Origin: Segatella hominis
GTDB lineage: Bacteria; Bacteroidota; Bacteroidia; Bacteroidales; Bacteroidaceae
Length of the DNA stretch: 64,000 bases
Assembly (NCBI RefSeq): GCF_019249725.2
Contig: NZ_CP137559.1
Span: 3,619,001-3,683,000, forward strand
Reading direction: 5' to 3'
Shown here piece after piece: positions 11,717 through 21,120 of the stretch. Position 1 is the first letter of the stretch. Each line of letters begins with the position of its first letter. The notes below the pieces were generated by a model. The model worked only from the letters and a program-made list of their open reading frames with translations, did not search any database and had not been told where the DNA came from. The translations under genes were made by a program, and so were the position numbers.

Positions 11717-13207
11717 ATGAAACAGAACAATATATTTTTCAGATATTTTTGCCCGGTTGCTGCTCAGCAGAAACTTTATGCCGCTGCTTTGGTTGCCTTG
11801 TTGTCTTCATCTGCTTACGAGGCAGAAGCCCAGGTTGGCGAACCTTTCATTCATGATCCTTCTACCATTGCCCTGTGTGATGGAAAGTATTATACCTTTG
11901 GAACGGGTGAAGGTGGAATCTGGTCGGAGGATGGCTGGACCTGGCAGGGTGGTGCTGTTCGTCCCGGCAGAGGAGCGGCTCCTGATGTGTTGAAGATTGG
12001 CGACCGTTATCTTGTAGCCTACAGTGCTACGGGTGGTGGATTGGGAGGCAGTCATCGCGGTGATGTCCTGACGATGTGGAACAAAACGCTCGATCCGAAA
12101 TCGCCTGATTTCAAATATACTGAACCGGTGGTGGTAGCTTCTTCTTTGGATGATGAAGACTGTGATGCCATTGATGCGGGCTTGTTGCTCGACCCTACTA
12201 CCGGCAGACTTTGGCTCAGCTATGGTACCTATTTTGGATTTATCCGTCTGGTAGAACTTGATCCGAAGACTGGTAAGCGGATGGAAGGCAACGAACCCGT
12301 CAATATCGCCATCGACTGCGAAGCTACTGATTTGATTTACCGCAACGGCTGGTATTATCTTCTTGGCACTCATGGCACCTGTTGCGATGGTCCTAATTCT
12401 ACCTACAATATCGTGGTGGGACGTTCGCGAAAGATAACCGGTCCATACGTAGATAATGTGGGCAGAGAGATGTTGCAGGGCGGTGGAAAGATGGTGATTG
12501 CTGCCAATAATCTGAAGACGGGTCCCGGTCACTTCGGACGCTATATTGAGGGAGAAGGTGTAGAAAAGATGTCGTTCCACTATGAGTCTGATTTCAGACA
12601 GGGAGGACGAAGCGTATTGGCTATCCGTCCTTTGTTGTGGAAGAACGACTGGCCTGTGGCTGGCGAAGAATTTCATGCCGGAACTTACGAGATAGAATCG
12701 GAACGAAGAGGCTATGCCCTGGAGATTGCCGTAGATTTCGTGAGAATGCAACGTGATATCGAACCTTTCTGGATCAAGCCGACCAAGCCTCTGAAGAATA
12801 TCGAACCTCAGACCTTGAAGGAGGTAGAGGCAGAATGGCCTAAGGACGAGGTGAAGGTAAGAATGAACGATTACATGTTCCGTCCTCATCAGAAGTGGAG
12901 TATCATGCCTGCCGGAAAGGGTGGTTATCTGGGTGGTCCTTATTATAAGATCTGCATAGAAGGCACTACTCGCTATCTTACCGCAACCGCTCAGCATGAT
13001 GTCATTGCCAAACCTGAGTTTACTGGTGAAGATGCCCAGCTTTGGCGCATCGAGCAGCTCACCGATGGTACCTATCGCATCATGCCTAAGGCAGTGCCAG
13101 GCACAGAAGAAAAACTGGCATTGGTTTCACTCGGCGACTGTACCCCAGGTCTGGCTCCTTTCGATTTCAACAGCGATAATTCTAAATGGAATTTCAGGCA
13201 ACAATAA
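11717..13207 (+). CDS. GH43 arabinosidase/xylosidase with C-terminal ricin-like module
   Basis: Secreted GH43 enzyme. ATG at 11717 is preferred to a GTG at 11696 that overlaps the previous stop; a long n-region (MKQNNIFFRYFCPVAAQQKL) precedes a hydrophobic stretch and EAQVGEPF. The propeller has the base Asp in FIHDPSTIAL, a second acidic site in DAIDAGLLLDPTTGRLW and the acid Glu in DCEATDLIYRNGWYY, the order seen in arabinan/arabinofuranosyl GH43s. The last ~120 residues (RYLTATAQ..., QLWRIEQLTDGTYRI) resemble a ricin-type or RICIN-like trefoil. It lies between the unknown beta-sandwich gene and GH31 in one transcription direction with short gaps. Activity on arabinoxylan side chains is inferred. 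Confidence 0.87.
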   Translation: MKQNNIFFRYFCPVAAQQKLYAAALVALLSSSAYEAEAQVGEPFIHDPSTIALCDGKYYTFGTGEGGIWSEDGWTWQGGAVRPGRGAAPDVLKIGDRYLVAYSATGGGLGGSHRGDVLTMWNKTLDPKSPDFKYTEPVVVASSLDDEDCDAIDAGLLLDPTTGRLWLSYGTYFGFIRLVELDPKTGKRMEGNEPVNIAIDCEATDLIYRNGWYYLLGTHGTCCDGPNSTYNIVVGRSRKITGPYVDNVGREMLQGGGKMVIAANNLKTGPGHFGRYIEGEGVEKMSFHYESDFRQGGRSVLAIRPLLWKNDWPVAGEEFHAGTYEIESERRGYALEIAVDFVRMQRDIEPFWIKPTKPLKNIEPQTLKEVEAEWPKDEVKVRMNDYMFRPHQKWSIMPAGKGGYLGGPYYKICIEGTTRYLTATAQHDVIAKPEFTGEDAQLWRIEQLTDGTYRIMPKAVPGTEEKLALVSLGDCTPGLAPFDFNSDNSKWNFRQQ

Positions 13208-13273
13208 ATTCATGATGATTTGACAATCGAGAAGCGTCCCAATCATAAACCCTCTAATAAAATAAACAAAAGT

Positions 13274-15811
13274 ATGCTAAAGAATTTATCTCTCATTGCC
13301 CTTTTGGGCTTCGCAGTAGTTGGCGTTCCAAGTGAACTCAGCGCCAAGAGCGTAAAGGTGGCAGGCACCCAGAAAGGTGTGGCTGCCAAGTCTATCACCC
13401 GTCAGGTGGCTCAGCAGAATGTAACCATCGAATTCTATTCTCCATCCATCGTCCGCATCTTGAAATCTGATGCTGGTGTTGGTGCTCCTGTTCAGAAGAA
13501 AAGCTATTCTGTTGTTTTAAAACCTCAACAGATGAAGGGCGTTCAAATACAGGAAAATGGTGATATTGTAAAAATCAATTCTAGTTTTATTTCCGTTGAA
13601 CTGAATCAGCAGACTGGCGAAATCCGCTTCCTTTCGAAGGATGGAAAACTGTTGCTTACCGATACGAAGACCCGTCTGGAAGCCCGCAAGGATGAAGCCA
13701 ACAAGGGCAAGTACCGCATAGAGCAGGACTTCCGTCTTGCTGATGACGAGGCCATCTATGGCCTGGGACAGTTGCGCGATGTTTATATGAATCAGCGTGG
13801 CCGTCAGAACATCGTACTCTGGAACAACAATACTTATATCGCCATCCCTTATTTCACCAGCGAGAAAGGCTACGGTCTTTACTGGGACAATGCGGGAAAA
13901 ACCTATTTCAATGATGTAGTAGCTGCCAAGAATAATAGCAACCAGCCATCATGCACTTCCTTTACCAGCGAAGTGGGAACCTGTGCCGACTACTATTTCA
14001 TGTACAAGGATGGTACGCAGGATGGAGTCATCGCCAGCATCCGTGAACTGACCGGACAGGCTACGATGTTCCCGAAATGGGCGATGGGCTTCTGGCAATG
14101 CCGTGAACGCTATAAGACCAGCGATGAACTGGCTGGCGTATTGGATAAGTATCGCGAACTGAAGATTCCTACCGATGCCATTGTGCAGGACTGGCAGTAT
14201 TGGGGATGCGACTCCAATTGGAATGCGATGAAGTTCCAGAATCCATATTATATAAATAAGGTCGGCGACCCAGCCTATGCCAAGTATCTTCCTACAGATA
14301 TGAAGCAGATGAAGGCGCAGGGAGAACCCCGCTTGAAGAGTCCGGAAGAGATGGTGAAGTATGTTCATAAGAACGATGCCCATCTGATGATTTCCATCTG
14401 GGCAAGTTTCGGTCCTTGGACAGAGCAGTATCGTGAACTGAAAAAGATGAATGCCCTCCTTCCTTTTGAAACGTGGCCAAGAAACAGTGGCGTGATGCCA
14501 TACGATGTCTTCAATCCGAAGGCTCGCAACCTCTACTGGAAGTATCTTACTCATCTCTACCAGATGGGATTCGATGCCTGGTGGACCGATTCTACGGAGC
14601 CAGACCATTTTGAGAAGCCGGGCGATGAGAACTATCAGACCTTCGATGGTTCATGGTTGGGAGTGAAGAACGCTTTCCCTTTGTTGCACAACAAGAGCAT
14701 CTACGAGCACCAAAGAGCGATGAAGGGCAACACAAAGCGTTCGCTCCAGATGACCCGAAGCGGCAGTTTCGGTATTCAGCATTATGGCACCATCTGCTGG
14801 AGCGGTGATGTGGTGGCTTCCTGGAACGAGATGAAGAATCAGATTCCATCAGGCTTGAATTTCTCCCTCTGTGGTATCCCATTCTGGAACACTGACCTGG
14901 GTGGTTTCTTCTACTGGGAGTTTGAACAGAATCCAAAGAACCCTGCCCTTCAGGAACTGCAGACACGATGGATGCAGTGGGGTACCTTCATGCCGTTGAT
15001 GCGCAACCACTGTTCTTCGCCGATGGTAAGCGAACTGTATGAATTCGGAAAGCAGGGCGACTGGGCTTATGATGCTATAATTAAGACCATCAAGTTGCGC
15101 TATCGACTTTTGCCTTATATCTACAGTACGGCTAGCGACTGTGTACAGAATAACGGAAGCATGATGCGTGCCTTGGTGATGGATTATGCCCACGACAAGA
15201 AGGCTTCCCGCCTGAACGATGAGTATCTCTTCGGCCGCAACATCCTGGTGAAACCGGTAACCGATCCTTTATACACCTGGAAGGATAAGGAGAAGAAGGG
15301 CCATACCATCTATCCTGATGTAAGGAAGGCAGCTGCGCCTGTGAATGTTTACTTGCCAAAGGGTAATAAATGGTATGATTTCTGGAGCAACACCCAGTAT
15401 GAGGGCGGTCAGGATATCCAGCGCCTTTGTCCTATCGACATCATGCCTGTATTCATCAAGGCAGGTACCATCCTGCCATTCGGTCCTGAAGTGCAGTATA
15501 GTTCAGAGAAGCCTTGGGATGAGTTGGAAATTCGTGTCTATCCTGGTGCTGATGGTAAATTTACGCTCTATGAGGATGAGGGCGACAACTACAACTATGA
15601 GAAAGGTAAATTCTCGGAAATCAAGTTTGTTTGGAATGAAGCAGACAGAACCCTGAACATCGCACCACGCAAGGGCAGCTATAAGGGAATGCTCCAGCAT
15701 CGCAGATTCCACATCGTACTGGTGGGTGCCAATAGTGGTGCGGGCGATCAGCCTATGCAGGCAAGCAAGAGTGTGGAATATGACGGAAAGGCTGTAAAGG
15801 TACAGATGTAA
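13274..15811 (+). CDS. GH31 alpha-glycosidase, probable alpha-xylosidase
   Basis: Start at ATG 13274 gives the signal peptide MLKNLSLIALLGFAVVGVPSELSA; the upstream TTG at 13220 would put charged residues in front of it. The N-terminal beta-sandwich contains FRLADDEAIYGLGQLRD; the barrel has the nucleophile Asp in DAWWTDSTEPDHF and the later GIPFWNTDLGGFF, FMPLMRNH and KLRYRLLPYIYS blocks typical of GH31. The DUF5110-like C-terminus (YPGADGKFTLYEDEGDNYNYEKG) is present. Family GH31 enzymes remove alpha-linked xylose, glucose or galactose; in a complex xylan locus, removal of alpha-xylosyl or alpha-galactosyl caps is likely but not shown by sequence. It closes the gene run starting at 8460. 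Confidence 0.92.
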   Translation: MLKNLSLIALLGFAVVGVPSELSAKSVKVAGTQKGVAAKSITRQVAQQNVTIEFYSPSIVRILKSDAGVGAPVQKKSYSVVLKPQQMKGVQIQENGDIVKINSSFISVELNQQTGEIRFLSKDGKLLLTDTKTRLEARKDEANKGKYRIEQDFRLADDEAIYGLGQLRDVYMNQRGRQNIVLWNNNTYIAIPYFTSEKGYGLYWDNAGKTYFNDVVAAKNNSNQPSCTSFTSEVGTCADYYFMYKDGTQDGVIASIRELTGQATMFPKWAMGFWQCRERYKTSDELAGVLDKYRELKIPTDAIVQDWQYWGCDSNWNAMKFQNPYYINKVGDPAYAKYLPTDMKQMKAQGEPRLKSPEEMVKYVHKNDAHLMISIWASFGPWTEQYRELKKMNALLPFETWPRNSGVMPYDVFNPKARNLYWKYLTHLYQMGFDAWWTDSTEPDHFEKPGDENYQTFDGSWLGVKNAFPLLHNKSIYEHQRAMKGNTKRSLQMTRSGSFGIQHYGTICWSGDVVASWNEMKNQIPSGLNFSLCGIPFWNTDLGGFFYWEFEQNPKNPALQELQTRWMQWGTFMPLMRNHCSSPMVSELYEFGKQGDWAYDAIIKTIKLRYRLLPYIYSTASDCVQNNGSMMRALVMDYAHDKKASRLNDEYLFGRNILVKPVTDPLYTWKDKEKKGHTIYPDVRKAAAPVNVYLPKGNKWYDFWSNTQYEGGQDIQRLCPIDIMPVFIKAGTILPFGPEVQYSSEKPWDELEIRVYPGADGKFTLYEDEGDNYNYEKGKFSEIKFVWNEADRTLNIAPRKGSYKGMLQHRRFHIVLVGANSGAGDQPMQASKSVEYDGKAVKVQM

Positions 15812-15824
15812 GTTACATAATTGA

Positions 15825-15877
15825 AAGTATTTGATACTTGTGATAAAATAGTATTCTGCTTTTTTGTTTACCTTTGC
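15825..15877 (+). promoter_or_regulatory. GH3 promoter with shared PUL operator block
   Basis: The -7 box TACCTTTG is at 15869-15876. The upstream block AAGTATTTGA...AAAATAG...TCTGCTTTTT matches the block at 23319 at 44 of 53 positions without gaps. Confidence 0.75.
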
Positions 15878-15923
15878 AGCGCAAATAACAATTTAATATA
15901 CTAATAGCTTAATAGTAATTACA

Positions 15924-18530
15924 ATGAACAAGAAAGTTATATACGCAGCTTTGATGTTTGTGGTAACTATGTCCTCCGGCAATGCCTCAGCGCAGCAGTT
16001 GCCTTATCAGAATCCTGCTCTCTCAGCTCATGAGAGAGCGGTAGATTTATGTGGTCGTCTCACTTTGGAAGAGAAAGCTTCTCTGATGCTGGATGATTCG
16101 CCGGCTATCCCACGATTGGGAATCAAGAGATTCCAGTGGTGGAGCGAAGCACTACATGGTGTGGCGAACATGGGAGATGTAACCGTCTTTCCGGAACCTA
16201 TCGGAATGGCAGCTTCGTTTAACGACAGAATGGTGTATAGAGTCTTTGATGCAACATCTGATGAGATGCGTGCCAAATGGAATGAACTGCAGCAGAAGGG
16301 AGGAGATGTAACCCGTTTCCATGCTTTGTCTGTCTGGACTCCAAACGTGAATATCTTCCGTGATCCTCGCTGGGGACGTGGACAGGAAACCTATGGCGAG
16401 GATCCTTATCTTACCAGTAGGATGGGATGTGCCGTGGTGCGCGGATTGCAGGGACCTGAAGATACGAAATACCGCAAACTCTGGGCTTGTGCCAAGCACT
16501 ATGCAATTCATAGCGGACCGGAATGGGCTCGCCATACAGACAATATTACCGATGTTACACCGCGCGACCTTTGGGAAACTTATATGCCTGCCTTCAAATC
16601 GCTTGTGCAGGATGCAAAGGTGCGTGAGGTGATGTGTGCCTATCAGCGTTGGGATGATGAACCATGCTGCGGCAACACCCGCCTTTTGCAGCAGATTCTC
16701 AGGGATGAGTGGGGATTCAAGTACCTGGTAGTTTCCGACTGTGGTGCTGTTACTGATTTCTGGGAGAATCATAAGGTTTCGAGCAATGCCAGAAATGCAG
16801 CAGCTAAGGGTGTATTGGCTGGAACCGATGTAGAATGTGGATTTAATTATGTATATAAATCGGTGCCTGAGGCTGTGAAGTATGGTGCCCTGACTGAAGA
16901 AGAAGTTGATAAGCATGTGATTCGTCTGCTCGAAGGTCGTTTCGACTTGGGTGAGATGGATGACAACAAGATAGTATCATGGTCGAAGATTCCTGTATCG
17001 GTGCTTTGCAGCAAGGCGCATCGCCAGCTCTCGCTCGATATGGCTCTGCAGACCATGACGCTGCTCCAAAACAAGAATGAGGTATTGCCTCTCGATAAAA
17101 AGGTAAAGAAGATTGCTTTCATCGGACCAAATGTGGATAACGAACCGATGATGTGGGGAAACTATAATGGTACTCCACGACAGACAATTACCATCCTGGA
17201 TGGTATCAAGAGTCGTTTGAAGAAAAATCAGGTCGTCACCTTTAAAGGGTGCGACCTGGTGAACGACCAGACTTTGGATTCTTACTTCGACCAGTGTAGC
17301 ATGGATGGCAAGATGGGCTTTAAGGGCACTTTCTGGAACAATCGTGAAATGGAAGGTAAGCCTGTTACCATCACCCAGGAAAAGAATCCTGTGCAGGTAA
17401 CTACCTATGGTCAGCATGCCTTTGCTCCAAACGTGAAGCTCACAGGATTTTCTGCCAAGTATGAAACCGTATTCCGTCCTAAGCAGAACGCCAAGGTATT
17501 GCTCGATGTGGCTGCCTGCGGTCATTATGAGGTTTATCTGAATGGTGAGAAAAAGTCAGAGAAGAGCGATTGGCGTACTGCGCAATCTCGTATTGAGTTT
17601 GATGGCGAGAAAGGTAAGGAGTATAAGATAGAAATACGATATGCTGAGATGCCTAACTATAATGCCAATATGAAGATCAATATCGGTCATGAGAATCCTA
17701 TCGACTATAAGGCTTCGCTCAAGCAGTTGAAGGATTGCGAGACCGTTGTCTTCGTAGGTGGTATCTCTCCACAGTTGGAAGGTGAAGAAATGCCTATCGA
17801 GATTTCTGGCTTCAAGGGTGGTGACCGCACCAACATCGAATTGCCTAAGGTTCAGCGCAATTTCCTGAAGGCTTTGAAGGAGGCGGGCAAAAAGGTTGTC
17901 TTTGTCAACTGTTCGGGTTCGGCTATCGCCTTGACTCCAGAGACAGAGAGTTGCGATGCCATTCTCCAGGCCTGGTATCCTGGTCAGGAAGGTGGAGAGG
18001 CTGTGGCTCGTGTACTCTTCGGAGAGTATAATCCTGCCGGCAAGTTGCCTATTACGTTCTATAAGAATTCAGAGCAGTTGCCTGATTTCAAGGATTACAG
18101 CATGAAGGGCAGAACCTATCGTTATATGAACGATGCACTCTTCCCATTCGGTTATGGCTTAAGCTACACTTCTTTCCGTATGGGCGATGCTACACTTTCT
18201 AACTCTATCCTGAAGAAGGGTGAGAAGATTACGCTGAAGGTGCCGGTAAGCAATGTAGGAAAGAAGGATGGAACCGAGGTGGTGCAGGTGTATGTGAAGG
18301 ATCCTGCCGATACCGAAGGACCATTGAAGAGCTTGAAGGCTTTCGAGAGAGTGGAGGTGAAGGCTGGAAAGACTGCTGAGGCTGTCATTACGCTGGATAG
18401 CAGAAACTTCGAACTCTTCGATGCTGCAACCAATACCGTCCGTGCCAAGGCAGGAAAGTATGAGGTTTATTACGGCAGCAGTTCGGCTGATAAGGACTTG
18501 AAGAAACTGGATGTTTCTATTGAATATTAA
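15924..18530 (+). CDS. GH3 beta-xylosidase with PA14 insert
   Basis: Secreted GH3 enzyme (signal peptide MNKKVIYAALMFVVTMSSGNASAQ). Domain 1 holds the substrate loop FQWWSEALHGVAN, KHYAIHSGPEWARH and the nucleophile Asp in LVVSDCGAVTDFW. A PA14-like insertion (FKGTFWNNREMEGKPV...YEVYLNGEKKSE) interrupts the second domain, and an FnIII-like domain (SNVGKKDGTEVVQVYVKDP) ends the protein. This order and length (868 aa) match Bacteroidota beta-xylosidases of the Xyl3A type, which release xylose from xylo-oligosaccharides. It has its own promoter with the shared operator and is followed 64 bp later by a thioredoxin-like gene. Confidence 0.92.
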   Translation: MNKKVIYAALMFVVTMSSGNASAQQLPYQNPALSAHERAVDLCGRLTLEEKASLMLDDSPAIPRLGIKRFQWWSEALHGVANMGDVTVFPEPIGMAASFNDRMVYRVFDATSDEMRAKWNELQQKGGDVTRFHALSVWTPNVNIFRDPRWGRGQETYGEDPYLTSRMGCAVVRGLQGPEDTKYRKLWACAKHYAIHSGPEWARHTDNITDVTPRDLWETYMPAFKSLVQDAKVREVMCAYQRWDDEPCCGNTRLLQQILRDEWGFKYLVVSDCGAVTDFWENHKVSSNARNAAAKGVLAGTDVECGFNYVYKSVPEAVKYGALTEEEVDKHVIRLLEGRFDLGEMDDNKIVSWSKIPVSVLCSKAHRQLSLDMALQTMTLLQNKNEVLPLDKKVKKIAFIGPNVDNEPMMWGNYNGTPRQTITILDGIKSRLKKNQVVTFKGCDLVNDQTLDSYFDQCSMDGKMGFKGTFWNNREMEGKPVTITQEKNPVQVTTYGQHAFAPNVKLTGFSAKYETVFRPKQNAKVLLDVAACGHYEVYLNGEKKSEKSDWRTAQSRIEFDGEKGKEYKIEIRYAEMPNYNANMKINIGHENPIDYKASLKQLKDCETVVFVGGISPQLEGEEMPIEISGFKGGDRTNIELPKVQRNFLKALKEAGKKVVFVNCSGSAIALTPETESCDAILQAWYPGQEGGEAVARVLFGEYNPAGKLPITFYKNSEQLPDFKDYSMKGRTYRYMNDALFPFGYGLSYTSFRMGDATLSNSILKKGEKITLKVPVSNVGKKDGTEVVQVYVKDPADTEGPLKSLKAFERVEVKAGKTAEAVITLDSRNFELFDAATNTVRAKAGKYEVYYGSSSADKDLKKLDVSIEY

Positions 18531-18594
18531 GTAACGGTATACTAATTAATATATACTGCTTTCAATAGTATCAATCCAATAAAATAATCGAATT

Positions 18595-20991
18595 ATGAAA
18601 AGAATCCTTTGTGTACTTATTGCAGCCATCTGGCTCTGTACTTGCTGGGCAGGGAATGGCAAGAAACCTATTGTCTGGGAACAGCCGGTAGCTGAATCGA
18701 ATCAGCTATTTTATGATCCTTTTCAATCTCAACTCAACATCTATCGTGTGGAATTCGCAGATGATGAAACACGAGTGTTCATGCACATCACTTTTCCCCC
18801 ACACTATTGGGTAAAGTTTGTGAAGGAAACCTATCTCCTTGCTGATGGCAAGAAATATCTCGTCAAGAGCTGTGATGGACTGAAACTTGACGAAGAACAC
18901 TATACGCCTAGCTCAGGCAAGGAGGATGTGGTCTTCCACTTCGCACCGCTCCCCAAGAAGACCCGAAAGTTTGACTTCCTGGAAGGTGACGGCAAGAAGA
19001 ACTTCAAGATATTTGGCATCGAGAATATCGATACCCGCATCAAACAGCTCTTCTCCTCGCTTTGGCGCAACGATGCGACCGGCGATTGGGAGATAGGATT
19101 CTATGAAGATTTCGCCATCTACGACTGCCGTTACTGGCAATACAAGCAGAAGAATCAGAAGGGCGACAAGTACTCTTTCATCCTTACCGATGGCAAGAGC
19201 GACCTGGCTGTCAACATCGACAAACCTCAACATGGCAAGCGCACGATGACCATCAACGGCAAGAAAGCCGAATATTCGCTCATTACCACTTCCACCCTTC
19301 CGGATTATCCGCAGAAAGATGAGACCACAAGTCTGAAGGATACTCATAACAAGCCCGATACGGCTATTGTTGTGGGATGGCTCAGAAATATGCCTAAGGA
19401 ATTTTGGGATAGAGGGCAGGAGTATAGTGTGCAGTATTATGACCTCTTTTACACATTCAAGGAAGTGAGCAATTATAGCAAGCTCGATTCTCTTGGCAGA
19501 TTTGAGATCAAAGTGCCTCTCATCAACTCTACCGAGGTTTTCATGGACTGGAAACATACTTATATCAACACGGTATTGGAGCCAGGTGAGACCTATTATC
19601 TGCTCTATGACTTCAAGTCTGGACATTCCATCTTTATGGGCAAAAAATGCCGCTTGCAAAACGAACTGCTGGCCCATCCTATCCCAATGATTAACGCAGA
19701 ATATCCAGGTAAGTATGAAAATAAGGTTCCAGCCCAGGAGATGATGCAGATTCTTGAAACCAGATATAAGGAGGCTGAAGGGAACTTACGAAAACTGATA
19801 GGAGAATCGGCATCTATCTCCAAATGTTATCAGGACTATACTGCCCGATATCTTCTCTGTAATTATGCATCATCAATCTTACAAGGAGCATATCACGTAA
19901 AAGACCATATTTTCCCTCAGGAATATGTGAGCCAAGTGGAAAAAATATGGAAGGAGATTCCGCAGCCTTATACTCAGTTTCGTGACTATAATATGCTGAC
20001 TATTGATCTCATCGGCCAGGAAAGAAGGTTAAAGTACAGTACCCCCATGGGAAGGACCTATGGATTCTTATCCACCAATTCTTATCCGGAACTGTTGAGA
20101 AAGCACAAGGCTCTGGGGGATATTGCGATAACCGATTCAGAAATTGCTACGGTGGAACAATGGGCTAAGAATCTGGATGCCATAACTATCAAGCAATATC
20201 AGACGACAGATGCCAAGGAGCAGGAGGAAATAGTAAATGCTTTTTCCAACTCAGTCCTTGCCAAGCGTGCTACGGCAATCCTTGAAAGAGAAGATATTGC
20301 CAAGATGCTTAAGGATGAGACTCCTCTCCTCGAAGTATATTATGCCCAGCATATAGCTGATAGCATGGGGTGCAGCCAGCAGCAGAAAGATGTCATCATC
20401 TCCAAATCCCTTCTTGAGATGTTGGAAAGACTAGCCATGCCACTCAATAGTTATGGACTTGACCTGACTGAACATGGCATCAGTTCTGAAGTTCTCAGGG
20501 AAAAAGTATTGGCAGAACACCGAAAGTACCTGTCTTTGCAGAACAAGGATATTACAGTTAGTATCAAGACAGCTCCGCAGGATATGAGCGATGGTGAGAA
20601 ACTTCTTCGCCATATATTGGAGCCTTATAAGGGAAAGCTTGTATTGCTGGATGTCTGGGGAACCTGGTGTGCCCCTTGCAAGATGGCTCTTGCCCATTCG
20701 AAGGAAGAGTTCGAACGGTTGGCGCCATACGATGTGGTGTATCTATACATGGCAAACAACAGTCCTGAAGAGTCATGGAAAAATATCATCAGACTGAATA
20801 ATCTGGTTGGCGACAATATCGCCCACTATAACTTGCCAGCGGCTCAGCAGCGTGCCATCGAGAACTATCTCAACGTTCACTCTTATCCATCCTATCGCCT
20901 CTTCGACAAGAAAGGAAATCTGGTAGATGTGAAAGTGGATGCCCGCCAGCTTGACAATCTGGAGAAAATCATCAAGGAACTGAACAGATAG
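18595..20991 (+). CDS. TlpA-like thioredoxin-fold protein with large N-terminal region
   Basis: An exported protein (MKRILCVLIAAIWLCTCWAG) of 798 residues whose C-terminal ~130 residues are a TlpA/ResA-type thioredoxin domain with GTWCAPCKM as the active site and SYPSYRLFDKKGNLV near the end. The first ~600 residues are not recognised in detail; they contain beta-rich segments (IYRVEFADDETRVFMHITFPP) and helical stretches as in DUF4369/TlpA-type Bacteroidota proteins. It could keep periplasmic disulphides reduced or act in stress response. It follows GH3 closely with no terminator between, so it may be cotranscribed with it, although no enzymatic link to xylan use is evident. A terminator follows at 21048. 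Confidence 0.82.
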   Translation: MKRILCVLIAAIWLCTCWAGNGKKPIVWEQPVAESNQLFYDPFQSQLNIYRVEFADDETRVFMHITFPPHYWVKFVKETYLLADGKKYLVKSCDGLKLDEEHYTPSSGKEDVVFHFAPLPKKTRKFDFLEGDGKKNFKIFGIENIDTRIKQLFSSLWRNDATGDWEIGFYEDFAIYDCRYWQYKQKNQKGDKYSFILTDGKSDLAVNIDKPQHGKRTMTINGKKAEYSLITTSTLPDYPQKDETTSLKDTHNKPDTAIVVGWLRNMPKEFWDRGQEYSVQYYDLFYTFKEVSNYSKLDSLGRFEIKVPLINSTEVFMDWKHTYINTVLEPGETYYLLYDFKSGHSIFMGKKCRLQNELLAHPIPMINAEYPGKYENKVPAQEMMQILETRYKEAEGNLRKLIGESASISKCYQDYTARYLLCNYASSILQGAYHVKDHIFPQEYVSQVEKIWKEIPQPYTQFRDYNMLTIDLIGQERRLKYSTPMGRTYGFLSTNSYPELLRKHKALGDIAITDSEIATVEQWAKNLDAITIKQYQTTDAKEQEEIVNAFSNSVLAKRATAILEREDIAKMLKDETPLLEVYYAQHIADSMGCSQQQKDVIISKSLLEMLERLAMPLNSYGLDLTEHGISSEVLREKVLAEHRKYLSLQNKDITVSIKTAPQDMSDGEKLLRHILEPYKGKLVLLDVWGTWCAPCKMALAHSKEEFERLAPYDVVYLYMANNSPEESWKNIIRLNNLVGDNIAHYNLPAAQQRAIENYLNVHSYPSYRLFDKKGNLVDVKVDARQLDNLEKIIKELNR

Positions 20992-21047
20992 TAAGAATAC
21001 TGATAAAATCCCCTTCAAGGTATTGGGGACATAGTTGAATACATAAT

Positions 21048-21082
21048 AAATCCCGAAATCGCTTGGCGGTTTCGGGATTTTT
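21048..21082 (+). terminator. Terminator after the TlpA-like gene
   Basis: Perfect stem AAATCCCGAAA (21048-21058) / TTTCGGGATTT (21070-21080) followed by TTTT, closely resembling the terminator at 3201. Confidence 0.92.
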
Positions 21083-21085
21083 GCT

Positions 21086-21093
21086 TATCTTTG
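21086..21093 (+). promoter_or_regulatory. -7 box of the AlbA_2 gene
   Basis: TATCTTTG lies directly after the terminator and 27 bp before the ATG at 21121, matching TAnnTTTG. The shared PUL operator is absent here. Confidence 0.6.
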
Positions 21094-21120
21094 TAGCTGT
21101 TTAAAGATTAACAAGTAAAC

